Shown in pieces: positions 10,901-19,685 of a stretch of 21,976 nt of DNA. Origin of the DNA: Apostichopus californicus (taxonomy: Eukaryota; Echinodermata; Holothuroidea; Aspidochirotida; Stichopodidae); contig JAIPMN010003333.1 in the NCBI GenBank assembly GCA_020650975.1, positions 1-21,976 of the forward strand. The letters run 5' to 3'. The notes under the pieces were generated by a model. That model saw nothing but the letters and a program-made list of their open reading frames with translations. It had not been told where the DNA came from and ran no database searches. The translations under genes were made by a program, and so were the position numbers. The stretch's first letter is position 1, and the number at the start of each line of letters is the position of its first letter.

Positions 10901-13900
10901 CTTGTTTTAAAAATAGCAAGACTGACAAATCCAACAGAAGATCTTTTCCTCTCTTCATCTCTTTAGACTCTACTATTAATGTTATCTTTCTTTATCAATC
11001 ATCTCCTGCTGTCTGGCTTCTATCATTCATCTCCATCTCACATTCTCTTCTACTAAATCTACCCTTAACATTCACCAATGTTAACATTCACAAATGTTAA
11101 ATACATTTTACCAATGAACCCATCCCTACTTTTGTTGGGAGCAACTTTAATAAGTTTGTTTAATCTGCCTCTGATGTCCTTATCAGGATCAAAGAATGCC
11201 AATATTGAATTTTTATGACCTTTCTCTCTCTTCTATGAGCAGCTTTTAACTTTCCAGTTCGAACTATCGCTGTCACATTAGAATAGTCCGTAGCTCCTTG
11301 ATCAGTGCTGACCTTGGTACCCAATATTACTTGGGATGATATTAAGCATTCTTTGTTTATTTCCATCACTAGCTTTGCTTGAGGCATTTTAGATGGTCAG
11401 CATCCATGTAAGGATTGGTTACTGCAAGACTCTTGGAAGTCATAAACCTGTGCAGCTGACAGTTAGACACAGCTCGAGTTAAAGGGTGTGAACACTAGCG
11501 CAAAAAGAAGTGGCTAATGCCGGTAATCTGACCTAGTTTCGAATGAGGTGTATCAGAAGTGTTAGACACCACCATCGATCCCAGAAAATACACACACAGC
11601 TTGCTACCGTCGGTAATTAGACACTAGTGTACAGTCAGTACAAACAGCTTCGGTCAATACCCACAGCACAGTGTATAAACGATACAGCGATGGACATCTC
11701 AGGTCCAGCTAAAGATAAAAAGGTATCACGTTTCATTACTGTCTGCATTTTGTAGCGACACAAACAAAACGTCACTTGCAAGCAACAGAAAGTTAGCTTT
11801 TCAGATGGCCGCACACGGTTTGGGGCAAGTCTTAAGTGCATTGAATCTACATAGATGGCTGCCTTAAGACCAAAATTTAACTGTGACTTACTGCATTGCC
11901 AGCAGCGTACATTCCAAACACGATAGCTTCTAATTTCCACAGTTTGAAGGTGACTTTCATCTTGTCTGCATATTGCAGAACCTCCTGGTCCTCGTTGGCA
12001 AAGCTACGGACTGTCTTGATGGTGGAAATTGTTTCTTCTGCAACGTTGTTTGCCTGTGCCAGGGAGTCTTGCAACCTCTTGGAAAGTTTCTAATGTTTTA
12101 ATTCAATAAATCAATAAATCAATAAATAGTAAAACCTTTTGCAAGGTAAAGGTTTATCTTAACTTATTTCAAAAGGTGTAGATGGGTGGGTGGGTAGGTA
12201 GGTAATGGAGATTTGATGATTTTAAAAAGTGCTTGCCAGAAAAAGTTGTTGCTGGCATACTTTTAGAACTTGAGTACTCCAGGGAGTCTTGCAACCTCTT
12301 GGAAAGTTTCTAATGTATTTAATTCAATAAATCAATAAAATCAATAAATAGTAAAACCTTTTGCAAGGCAAAGGTTTTATCTTAACTTATTTAAAAAGGT
12401 GTAGGTGGGTGGGTGGGTAGGCATACTTTTAGCACTTGAGTACTCCAACAAGGTTTTTATGATACCCATATAAAAAAATTAGAATGATGTTAAAGGACCC
12501 TTGATAGTAAATGTCTCTGCACAATAAAGTGCCAGGTAAATGATTTCACCTCCTTGTGGCACTATGACATCGTTAATCAAAAAAATGTCAGCTCCTGATA
12601 CATTTAACCTTGATATCAAATAGAACAAGCTTTTCCATTAGATATTTGGAGTTGTCCATCACATGAATGTTTATTATATAAGCTGTACGGTTAATGGTTG
12701 GGTTTGTTTCTCCTTCCAGTTTCATGTTACCACCTTCTGTACAAAATAGTTACAAGAAACTACTTTATTGAACCTGGCTGATTTGAATAGATTATATAAA
12801 TGAATGACTTGAGATTCTTTTATATGATTGGTAATTTCCTTTTCTTTTACAAACAGATTATTTTAGAGCTAGCTCACCTCGTAGAACTGGCCGTAATACT
12901 CAGAGACGATGATGATCAGCGGTATCCCCACGAAGGTAACTATTGTCAGTTGCCATGACAACTTTACCATAATAACCACAAACCCAATGATTTTAACAGT
13001 ACTTCTCAAGAAGATATTAATATTTAGGTTGAGGGTATCACTCATGGTCGTGGTGTCTGACGTCAGCCTCGAAGTAATGTCACCTGTCCAAACAAGCAAA
13101 ATATCAATAACTCATTTCAGTCTCGATATTTCTGACAACAATTTCGATCCATCATTCAAAAGTTGTCGCAATGTTCAACGAGAATATGAATCTCTGCCTC
13201 TTTCTATCGAAGCAGTAGGAGATCTAAAAGGTAAAAACTATGAAGATATAATCCTTAACGAATTTAATTACTGGCAGATTTTAAGACAAGTTCAGTATAA
13301 ACAATGATTATCCGGGAGGTCGTGGGTTATAGCAATGGCCGGGTAAAAAAAGTTGGGTTTCTCATCCAGGCACTAGAAACACACAGTTTTCCCATCTGAA
13401 ATTGTCTTCCAAATTGTCTTCCAAATTGTTAAAAAAAAAATCCAAAATGATATGAAACTATATATGGGATTGCCATGCAGCCAACTATCACTCTGTTTAA
13501 ACAAATGTCTAGAAAAAGATGATCTAGGCAGTGGCGGAGCGTCCATACAGTCAGAGGGGGCGGATGCCCCCCCCCCCCTGACGGTCTCAACTGGACTGCT
13601 GGCACCCTTTTCAGCTTTTTACCACTTTTTACTTATTTGCGATTATTGACTTTTTTATTGCGCTCTCAAATACCTATTGACATTTGTCACATTTTGTTGG
13701 TGTAATTTTCTGACAAAATGGAATTTCAGAGAAGGCCAGGAGCTGGACTTGGTTGTTAGAGGTAATTTGAGACATGTGCCATTTAGAGCGTTTAATGGAA
13801 GTTGGTGGGAGCTTATTTCACACTACCTTCCTAAGACATGAGACAACCTTTGTAACCAATAGATGGAGAAATCCAACTCAAGGCCGTATATGTGTGTGAC

Positions 13901-16900
13901 AAGCAAATTATTTATTTATTTGTGAAACACAATTTTTAAATTTCGTATGAAATGAAATTTCACTTTATAATTTCACTTTATAATAAAATTTCACTTTATC
14001 ATAAAATATAAAAACTTTCACTTTATAATATAAAGCAGTCCCTTTCCCCCCTTTTTTCCCTTTTAGCCTGCTTGCAAACTTCTAATGACATTGTAATTAA
14101 ATGGTTTTGCTTGTTGAACAGAGCAGCGATCAAGGGGAATTTCTATGTCACAAATGAAGGTATGAATACACTACAAGAGAAATAGAAAAACACCTACAGT
14201 TCTCTTTAAGGTTGTCTTAACAACACAATAAGTTGTCTTACATGATTAATATCTAATGGAAGTTGTTAAGGAGTGTTTTCATTACGAATAAACTAGTTGA
14301 CCCTTCTTCTCTCTTGAGAAAATTTGTTTCTTCTAGAATGGTTTTGACATTTGTATTTCGATTTAAAAGTAAAATTATACTTATGTTTCATGTAGAATAC
14401 ATTCTTCTTCCACTGAATTTATGTTCAGTACTTTGTACAGTACTGCTAGGATGTAGAAAGATATAAATGCTAAGATGGCTTGCCATACTAATATCTGCCA
14501 ACAGTACCGTTGAGGCTGGAAAAGTCTTTACTATGAACTTACTTCATCTTCCTGGCTTGAGAAAACGTCATAAAATACCAAGTGCCTTAGTTCTCTAAAC
14601 AACATTGAAAGCTGGGTTTACAATATTTACCAGTTCGGGTAGTATCAAAGAATCCAATCTCTTGACTCAGTATCGTCTTGAACAATTTCTTCCTGATGCG
14701 TAAATTCAGACGGGCCATTGTCACAGAGAAAGTTCCACCACGTACCCCTGTGGCTACAGAACTAAAACCATGAAGGTGGAAATAATGAGAAATAGGAGGA
14801 AATAAGGTGAAAGCTTACCAACCTCTCCCGAGAAGAATTGCAGCATTTTGGGGTTTTCAATAACGTAGAAATTAAAATCAAATGTTATAATTAGATTATA
14901 AGATGCTCAACATTGATTCTTCATGAAAATAAATAACAAAACTTCTTCTGTTGCTCACAAGATACCAAGGCTTAAATTAAAGAGTTCAAGAGTGCTTGTT
15001 TTCATTCTAGTCCAATGGTGATGTTCCTCTGGTTACTTACAGTGGAATAATTTGATCTTGAGCAAAATTTCATCTTGGCAGTGAAAAATCTTTCTGTACT
15101 AGCCACAGCCAAACAAATATATACTGTTTACCCTCCATGAGCATGCCAAATCTAAAGTTACATGATTTTTCATCTCAATTCAAGTTTTTTTTTTTAAAGC
15201 TCCATTTTGCATTGAATTTGCACATCTATCTTCTGATGTTACCATACTTGATGACATGGGCAGACTTTAAAGAAGACACAAAGCCAAACCTCATCTTTAG
15301 TTTATATGAGATATTTGTGAATCTTGAACAAATGCCCCAAGAAAGGGACAAAAAAAGCTTTTCCTTTTGGGAGATATCCTGCTGTACTTTAGAAGTCATG
15401 TCTGGACGCTGCCATTTTGTAAGTCTGTGATGTCATAGAGCCACTAGGATCTGAAACCTTTACTTTCAGTTTGTTTTTTTATATATTTTTTCCCCATACA
15501 TTCAAGGTTGAATCATAACAGTGTTGACACTAAAACCAATGCCATCATTAGGCCATGTAGACAGCTTCAATATTTTAGAGACAACATTTGCAAAAGACAT
15601 CTCCAGAACAGAAAATTAACATTGCAATAAATAAAGAAAAACATTAAAAAAATAAAAAAAGGACATGTGGAGTGATGATGTCATACTTACTTGATCAAGT
15701 CTTTAGCCTTGTGTGTGAATGAACACTAAATCCATGATATCTCTCAACTTAAGTGAGATGTATCTTAGCTGTTTGGGGAAGTTTTTCATGACTCATAGAT
15801 CAATAAATGATGGTTGGGTTTTATGGCTCCTTGAAAGGTTACCAGAAATGGCCCCTAAAGTAAGCATGCTAAAATTGCTAAACGTTTCCAGAAGTAGTTT
15901 GAAGCAGAATGCTCGTTGAATGTCGGGATGGTTGGAGTGTAAGTGATTATGATTCGACTTTCTAGCATATTTGGAGCCTGTATAACTTTAACAAGGATGT
16001 TTACAGCAAAAAAAACAAAGGAAACAAAGGAAACTGCTGAATACCTTATAGTAGAGATGACAGCTAAGATGATAATAGGTCTTGAATATTTGCTAAAATC
16101 CTTCTCTACCACAATTCCATCTATCACTTGTCCAGTTAAAAGGGGAAGAAAGATGTCAGCTGAAGACAGAAAGAGAACAACACAATCCATTCACGACAAC
16201 TAATTAAAATTTAGGAAGACATAATTTGAAATGCAGAGTAAGGTTTTAAAATGGGTGGCCAGGTGAGGGGTGAGGGGAAAGATCTAAAGGAACTCCCCTG
16301 ACTGATTACATTAAGCCTAAGGCCCCCTGTTAGTACAGAATACAGTATATATACTAAATAGTTGTATTCAACTAACTGTCCACAAGCAAAGCCTTTTCCT
16401 CTCGATGCCCTGGAAAATTCTTGATGAAGACAACAAGATGCATACATGCAACATTTCCAGAACTGATACTGGTGGCCAAAGTCTTTTAGTACATGTATAT
16501 AACTCATGTTCCATGTGTTTATTTTGAAAGATTTCTGTCTTTGTAATTTAGTTATTACAGTACTATCAGTTCTTGTTAAAAATGGTAAATGTTATCCTCT
16601 TATATATCCTCTTAGTCCTTGAAGCTAAAATAAAACTTGGAAAGCTTCTTTAAGTAATTTGAAACGATGAAATCCATGAGGTACGTAATTAAAGCACGTC
16701 ATTTTAAACTTACATCAATTTTCTTGAAACATGTCTCAGAAGTTAACAAAATATTGGTAAGATTAAACAAAAGTAACAAACACAGAAAGAAGTGTACTTA
16801 CAGCTGGCAGCAATCAACAATGCAACAAAAGCGACTACCATGTACGGAATATCTGGCTTGGAATATCTGATTAATTGCCAGATGGCTGAAGTTGATGAGC

Positions 16901-17468
16901 CATTGGCTTCTTCTTCTTCTTTTTCATTTCCATTTTTGTTCTTCCCGATCGTTGTTTCTTCGTCAGAGTTGTTCCCCAGCAATGGTCTAGCCTCTCCATC
17001 CTCTCCTGTGTGGTTCACATACAGTGTACTCCGCGAACCACTCGAAAGCGTCAACGATCCCAGATAACGCCACAGAACAACCATCGACAGAGAAGCTATA
17101 AATGTCCACACGAAAAGGCACCAAAACCACGGTTTGCGCATGTCCCTGACACTCTCCCAGTACATGAGAAGTTTGGCGATGGCATAGAGGATTATAAACA
17201 TACAGATCAAATTTACAAACAACTTCCCTTTTGCGAGTCTCTTGGAAGCCTGATGGGGATTATGCAAAAAACCTAGAATAGCACCGATTAAGACAGATCC
17301 TCGAAGGATGGACGCCAGAAATAAATCGACCATACTGGTCAATATATCGAAATTCAACACTTCTCGTAATATATTCAGATTCTTTCCATGAATCCAAAAT
17401 AGAAATGATAAACCAATATCGAGGAAGACGAAGCTAAATAAACCTAATGAAAGCCTGGTCTTCATCAT
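4559..17468 (-). CDS. ABCB9: ABCB9/TAPL-like peptide transporter, whole coding region, 11 exons
   Basis: Joining 17468-16802, 16159-16045, 14761-14631, 13083-12878, 12089-11892, 10436-10308, 9250-9062, 8466-8293, 7560-7371, 6205-6099 and 4933-4559 on the minus strand gives 2,481 nt: 826 residues plus TAA. All introns are GT-AG and all phases match. Domains in order: TMD0 with four hydrophobic segments (about residues 5-27, 42-68, 82-104, 114-135), a charged linker (about 140-205), a six-helix ABC exporter core, and one NBD. Visible NBD motifs are Walker [10 protein letters not shown] (561-569), Q-loop Q609, LSGGQ (665-669), Walker B VLILDE (685-690), SALD (693-696) and H-loop H721. Human ABCB9, a homodimeric lysosomal peptide pump, is 766 residues; the extra length here is in the linker and the C-terminal tail. 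No frameshift or missing catalytic residue is seen. TAP1/TAP2 are the alternative, but TMD0 and the core match ABCB9 better. Family is known; orthology is inferred. Confidence 0.93.
4974..5411. repeat. 213-bp tandem duplication in intron 10
   Basis: Copy 1 is 4974-5186 and copy 2 is 5201-5411, separated by 14 bp. Both contain TATGGAAAGACACCT, GATACCACAAAT and AACAACATTATATTTTAAAG and end GTGTAATG. The nearer copy starts only 41 bp from the acceptor of exon 11. Confidence 0.85.
6099..6205 (-). CDS. ABCB9: ABCB9-like coding exon 10: signature end, Walker B, D-loop
   Basis: It starts by completing Gly667 and reads [17 protein letters not shown], then [18 protein letters not shown] (685-702). 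Asp689 and the catalytic Glu690 are present, so the consensus ATP site is complete. Acceptor CTGAAG, donor GTAAGT, phase 0. At 107 bp it is too short to stand out as an ORF. Confidence 0.93.
6900..7225 (+). mobile_element. candidate retroelement 3' tail or SINE-like element (intron 9)
   Basis: A pyrimidine-rich stretch (about 6930-7020) leads into a short tandem repeat (21-bp unit, 7050-7091). A hairpin motif GAAGATCTTGCTAGGATCGAA follows, with stem GATC 7120-7123 and 7131-7134, then an AT-rich end (about 7200-7225). A GAAGAAG-stem-GATCGAAC arrangement is typical of 3' ends of Penelope-like and some other retroelements. That link is from memory of the motif. No reverse transcriptase is present. 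Confidence 0.4.
7050..7091. repeat. two-copy 21-bp tandem repeat
   Basis: The unit TGTTTTTGTCCCTTCTGTTAC occurs at 7050-7070 and again at 7071-7091. It lies inside the candidate mobile element. Confidence 0.85.
7371..7560 (-). CDS. ABCB9: ABCB9-like coding exon 9: Q-loop to signature start
   Basis: It starts [20 protein letters not shown] (residue 604 onward), carrying the Q-loop glutamine 609, and ends GEKGTQLS with the first signature Gly split by the intron. Acceptor CTTTTCCAG, donor GTCAGT, phase 1. The LSGGQ signature is therefore interrupted by intron 9 between its Ser and the second Gly. Confidence 0.93.
7561..8292. other. intron 8, no features seen
   Basis: AT-rich intron of 732 bp with no repeat, coding potential or RNA gene that I can support. 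Confidence 0.6.
8293..8466 (-). CDS. ABCB9: ABCB9-like coding exon 8: Walker A
   Basis: Fifty-eight codons (546-603) begin [20 protein letters not shown], contain the phosphate-binding Walker A loop GPSGGGKSS with Lys567, and end YDHHYIHEK. Acceptor CTTTTTAAG, donor GTACAA, phase 0 at both ends. The open frame on this strand is clear and the residues around the loop are those expected of an active ATP site. Confidence 0.94.
8467..9061. other. intron 7, no features seen
   Basis: AT-rich intron of 595 bp with no clear repeat or RNA gene. Confidence 0.6.
9062..9250 (-). CDS. ABCB9: ABCB9-like coding exon 7: TMD-to-NBD junction and A-loop
   Basis: Sixty-three codons (483-545) read [20 protein letters not shown] through [18 protein letters not shown]. 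The tyrosine of FAYPSRP is the expected A-loop aromatic that stacks on the adenine of ATP. Acceptor GTAAAG is unusual in lacking a pyrimidine before AG, but the upstream TTTTGTTTTG tract supports it. Donor GTAGGT, phase 0. Confidence 0.91.
9434..9657. mobile_element. MITE-like inverted-repeat insertion in a (TG)n tract (intron 6)
   Basis: A 26-bp terminal inverted repeat pairs 9457-9482 (ending TGACCGAGGAC) with 9612-9637 (starting GTCCTCGGTCTGAAT), with 4 mismatches. The 181-bp body carries further GTCCTCGG copies (9502, 9534) and a central GTGATT/AATCAC hairpin (9511-9530). (TG)n occurs on both outer sides in the same orientation (9434-9455, 9643-9657), as if the element had inserted into a microsatellite. 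It has no coding capacity. Confidence 0.6.
10308..10436 (-). CDS. ABCB9: ABCB9-like coding exon 6: last core helices
   Basis: Forty-three codons (440-482) begin [19 protein letters not shown] and end QMELGSALD. They align with the human ABCB9 stretch [20 protein letters not shown], without gaps around YYGGHLVI. Acceptor CTTTCAG and donor GTAAGA are both good, and phase is 0 at both ends. Too short to appear as a long open frame. Confidence 0.91.
10437..11891. other. intron 5, pyrimidine-rich element and short repeats
   Basis: A T/C-rich stretch (about 10920-11060) leads into a palindromic AACATT/AATGTT repeat (11065-11100). Then comes a CTGATGTCCTTATCAGGATC hairpin (11171-11190; stem CTGAT 11171-11175, ATCAG 11182-11186). 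An open frame at 11160-11387 (minus) of 75 codons has no recognised similarity. A 16-bp tandem repeat lies near 10597-10630. The order resembles the candidate element in intron 9. Confidence 0.45.
11892..12089 (-). CDS. ABCB9: ABCB9-like coding exon 5: cytosolic coupling loop
   Basis: Sixty-six codons (374-439) start [20 protein letters not shown] and continue [17 protein letters not shown], the second coupling-helix region of the family. Acceptor CATTAG, donor GTAAGT, phase 0 at both ends. The polypyrimidine tract of this acceptor is poor, being mostly AT repeats (TCAATAAA). A copy of the acceptor and the first 29 bases of this exon lies 220 bp upstream in intron 4 (see the decoy exon). Confidence 0.93.
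12061..12447. repeat. 220-bp tandem duplication spanning the exon 5 splice acceptor
   Basis: Copy A is 12061-12280 and copy B is 12281-12447, in the same orientation. Both open AGGGAGTCTTGCAACCTCTT and hold a (TCAATAAA)n stretch and a GGGTGGGTGGGT stretch. Both end CATACTTTTAG.ACTTGAG. Copy B lacks about 57 bp between the GGGT run and GCATAC. Copy A includes the first 29 codon-bearing bases of exon 5. Confidence 0.88.
12261..12309 (-). pseudogene. decoy copy of exon 5 start with intact 3' splice site
   Basis: The duplication copied the CATTAG acceptor (AG at 12311-12310) and the first 29 bases of exon 5. The copied frame starts [10 protein letters not shown] like the real one, then leaves homology. 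The first GT that could act as donor follows AAAA at 12260 (GTATGC). An exon of 49 nt there would shift the frame, so it would be a poison exon or an unused relic. Only the acceptor copy is directly visible; use is unproven. Confidence 0.6.
12878..13083 (-). CDS. ABCB9: ABCB9-like coding exon 4: core membrane domain
   Basis: The acceptor is GGACAG. The first two bases finish Gly305. The exon reads [20 protein letters not shown] and then the helical stretch [20 protein letters not shown], ending YYGQFYE at residue 373. The G-D-I/L-x-S-R-L-x-x-D motif is a hallmark of ABCB half-transporters. Donor GTGAGC, phase 0. Confidence 0.93.
13550..13582. repeat. G/C hairpin inside a GGCAGTGGCGG repeat
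   Basis: GTCAG-A-GGGGGC, loop GGAT, then GC12 and CTGAC form a stem-loop. It is preceded by GGCAGTGGCGGAGC at 13528-13541, an opening seen in many dispersed repeats of marine invertebrates (family knowledge, not checked). It lies in intron 3. Confidence 0.55.
13958..14036. repeat. TTTCACTTTATAAT minisatellite, four units
   Basis: Units of the form TTTCACTTTATAATAAAA begin near 13959, 13971, 13989 and 14017, with spacer lengths from 12 to 28 bp. It is AT-rich and lies in intron 3. Confidence 0.75.
14631..14761 (-). CDS. ABCB9: ABCB9-like coding exon 3: core membrane domain
   Basis: The acceptor is GGTTTTAG. The split codon AG|T gives Ser261. The exon reads [19 protein letters not shown] and continues [20 protein letters not shown], the conserved intracellular coupling region of ABCB exporters (compare RGGIFTLIFARLNIRLRNCLF in human ABCB9). 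It ends TRTG with the Gly codon split, donor GTAAAT. It is too short to stand out as a long ORF and was found by homology. Confidence 0.9.
14762..16044. other. intron 2, no features seen
   Basis: 1,283 bp with an A/T-rich run near 15640-15660. A 97-codon plus-strand frame (15137-15430) has no recognised similarity and no Kozak or domain support, so it is not called a gene. Confidence 0.55.
16045..16159 (-). CDS. ABCB9: ABCB9-like coding exon 2: core membrane domain
   Basis: It begins after TCTTCAG; the first two bases complete Ser223. It reads [19 protein letters not shown] and then a hydrophobic stretch, matching the human ABCB9 segment around its TGRAIDGIVIQK motif. The donor is GTATTC after ATAAG, leaving phase 2. 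The donor is weak at +5, but the next exon rejoins the frame exactly and restores the homologous sequence. Confidence 0.88.
16160..16801. other. intron 1, no features seen
   Basis: 642 bp of AT-rich intron. Open frames on either strand show no recognisable protein. Confidence 0.6.
16802..17468 (-). CDS. ABCB9: ABCB9-like coding exon 1: TMD0, linker and start of core
   Basis: Codes residues 1-222 and the first base of codon 223. It starts [11 protein letters not shown]; either of the two adjacent ATGs could be used, and the first is taken. Four hydrophobic segments form TMD0, the domain that targets ABCB9 to lysosomes in vertebrates. The stretch WFW.LFVWT near residue 114 is close to the human ABCB9 equivalent. 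A hydrophilic linker follows, holding EARPLL (159-164) and an acidic run [10 protein letters not shown] (181-190), then the first core helix ([12 protein letters not shown]). The donor is GTAAGT at 16801-16796. In-frame reading past the donor is not conserved. Confidence 0.92.
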
Positions 17469-17580
17469 GAATTGTTTCTATTAGTTCACCATGACAACAA
17501 GGGGATATGAATGTAAGTTTACTGATAGCAGAATTTACTAATAATTTAGGGTTTCAGCATCCTTCATCACTTTCGTAAAC
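17469..17580 (-). other. ABCB9: ABCB9-like 5' UTR, second exon part, with two short uORFs
   Basis: A clear 3' splice site (CTTTTTTTATCTTCAACAG) ends at 17581, so the start codon probably sits in the second transcribed exon. The 112-nt leader has two upstream ATGs. The one at 17567 opens a 9-codon frame ending TAG at 17538, and the one at 17492 opens a 3-codon frame ending TAA at 17481. Both stop before the main ATG. The splice site is read directly from sequence; that the leader is transcribed as described is inferred. Confidence 0.6.
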
Positions 17581-17816
17581 CTGTTGAAGATAAAAAAAGA
17601 GGAGACAAGTTAGAAAACCTTACATGAATACAACTCATGTATGAGATTTTCAAATAACTGACTTCAAAACAGGTTTAGATTTTTATTGGAAATTAGATTT
17701 AAAACATAAATCTTAAATGGAAAGAGACTAGAGAGCAACTTCAAACTTCAATATTGCATAAATGTTTTTTTTGTTCATTATTGATATGACCAAACAGGGT
17801 TGGCAAAGGGAGGATT

Positions 17817-17842
17817 GGGGAGTGGAGGGGAAGGGAGAGGGG
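17817..17842 (+). promoter_or_regulatory. quadruplex-capable G-rich tract
   Basis: GGGG, GGGG, GGG and GGGG are separated by 6, 2 and 3 nt, fitting the common quadruplex rule. It lies upstream of the coding start of the ABCB9-like gene, in its probable first intron, on the strand that is its template. Confidence 0.5.
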
Positions 17843-18138
17843 ATGTGAAGTTTGAATAGGAAGACAATATTTTATGGGCTATAACAGACAAAATCTAGTC
17901 AAAGTTGATCCCCTATAGCACTAATGCACAGAGCATGTAAAAATGTATGTTAAAATGCTTCAAAAAATTCTTCAACCACACAATGACTATTCCGATGGGA
18001 AGTTCTTTCAGTTTCACTCAGGCTTTGCATTGAAAGACTTGTAAGTTGTAAGGCCACAGTGATGCAAAGTAGTTGGCCTCTAGAGGGTATTGGACATAAT
18101 ATTCCTTTAATGGATGACAAAAAAAACAATAGGATAAC

Positions 18139-18272
18139 AACATCAAAACAAATGTGAGCTATGTGTTTGTTTTCAATATGAAATTGAGGATCATGTGTTA
18201 GTTGTAACATCAAAACAAATGTGAGCTATGTGTTTGTTTTCAATATGATATTGAGGATCATGTGTTAGTTGT
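18139..18272. repeat. 67-bp tandem duplication
   Basis: Copy 1 (18139-18205) and copy 2 (18206-18272) are nearly identical (AACATCAAAACAAATG to TCATGTGTTAGTTGT). The only difference I see is AAATTGAGG against ATATTGAGG. Confidence 0.92.
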
Positions 18273-18850
18273 TAACAAAGGTACAACTATAGAATATCCT
18301 GCCAACATGCAAGTCCATGGTGTAGCTGGTTACATTGTCACATATACACACAATGCCCAAACAGTACAACGAAGATTAATGGATATCATGCAACACAACA
18401 CACACATCTCATTCAGGTACATCAATAATGGCATTGGCTTATTATTATCCACAAAAGCTGTGGCCTCATGAACAATGCCATAAACAGGATAAAATACCTC
18501 ACAACACTGTCATAAGCCATAATTTTAATGCTAAAAACACACACGGAGACAACTGACATGTCATTAACATGGCAACAAGTTTTTTGGATTCCGAGGGTAC
18601 TGTGATCACAGCCCATTTTTTCCCTGGGGGTTGGGGGGAATATGAAAAATCAGAGATAATTATCATCAACATGGTACTAAAATTGATGTATCTGATGGAA
18701 CCGGTGTAGCGACTCCCGGGAAAACCTTTGGAGTTATATAGTAGCTACTGTCGCGACGTTGACTGTATAGCCAAAATGTTATGGCTATAAATTGCATGAA
18801 CAAGCTCTGTCGCTGATTGCTTGAGGTGACCAAAAGTGGGGGCTGTGGCA

Positions 18851-18949
18851 TTCCACCATCAATACGTTCCGCCATAGAAAATGTGCTCTTTTGGCCAAAG
18901 AAAAAGTGCGATTCTGCCATGGGGGTAAAGCACTTTTTGTATGGCGGAA
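18851..18949. promoter_or_regulatory. inverted repeat with four TTCYRCCAT motifs
   Basis: Motifs TTCCACCAT (18851), TTCCGCCAT (18867) and TTCTGCCAT (18913), plus the reverse form ATGGCGGAA (18941), lie within 100 bp. A 20-nt imperfect inverted repeat (18867-18886 with 18930-18949, 18 of 20 paired) frames a 43-nt loop. The GCCAT core resembles YY1-type sites in animals, which is an inference only. It could equally be a foldback repeat. Confidence 0.45.
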
Positions 18950-19685
18950 AGTGCACATTATTGTGAGTGCATTGTATATGCACTGTATATTGTTTCACAT
19001 CACTCTACGTAGACCAACAAAATCGGTCACTTAAATCGACAATCATAACCCGAAACAATCAGCCTAATTTAATTCCATGCATTCAACCAATTATTATATA
19101 CTTGAAGACAGTGTATCCACTCCAAGAACTTACAATTAAAACTATTCCATCAACCTGTACATTAAAGACTGTGCATCATTTCCTCAATCTTGTCTTACTT
19201 ATGTTCAATTCAGTCTATCCAGCGAACCGTCACATTTAAAGATGGTGTACCTTTCCTCCCATGCGATTCAAAGAAAGTTTCACCGATACATTCCTGTACA
19301 CCATGGTAAAATACATTCATACATAGGTACAGTATGTACCTATGGTAGAATGGCACTTGATCCACCAAAAGATACTCTTCTTAAAGTTAACTTCTTTCTA
19401 AGTAATAGTTATACTAAGTTAGGCCTGTTAGTCTTTGTTTCTTAGGCCTTACACTAACACTACAGTTACTGGTTAGAGCCTAGGCTAATCCACTTTCCTT
19501 TGAAGTTGAACTTGGCTCAGTCCTATAGTACACCTACACTGCTACAGTCCTAGCATGGGCCTAGTTTATGAACAAATTCTTCTAACTTAGGCCTATCTCA
19601 CTGGTAATTGATTGTCAATATAATTGAACATGAATTTATCATATTTTTTCACACTTTGAAAATCCTGATTAAAATATATACTTAC

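Noticed and set aside
11160-11387. 75-codon minus-strand ORF, considered as a retroelement remnant
   Set aside because: No conserved polymerase or endonuclease motif seen; noted only as part of the intron 5 element.
12909-13307. 132-codon plus-strand ORF
   Set aside because: Partly the antisense shadow of ABCB9-like exon 4.
15137-15430. 97-codon plus-strand ORF in intron 2
   Set aside because: No recognisable domain, and antisense inside an intron of a well-supported gene.
18666-18998. 110-codon minus-strand ORF in the intergenic region
   Set aside because: No similarity recognised. It covers a foldback CCAT array and has no supporting splice sites.
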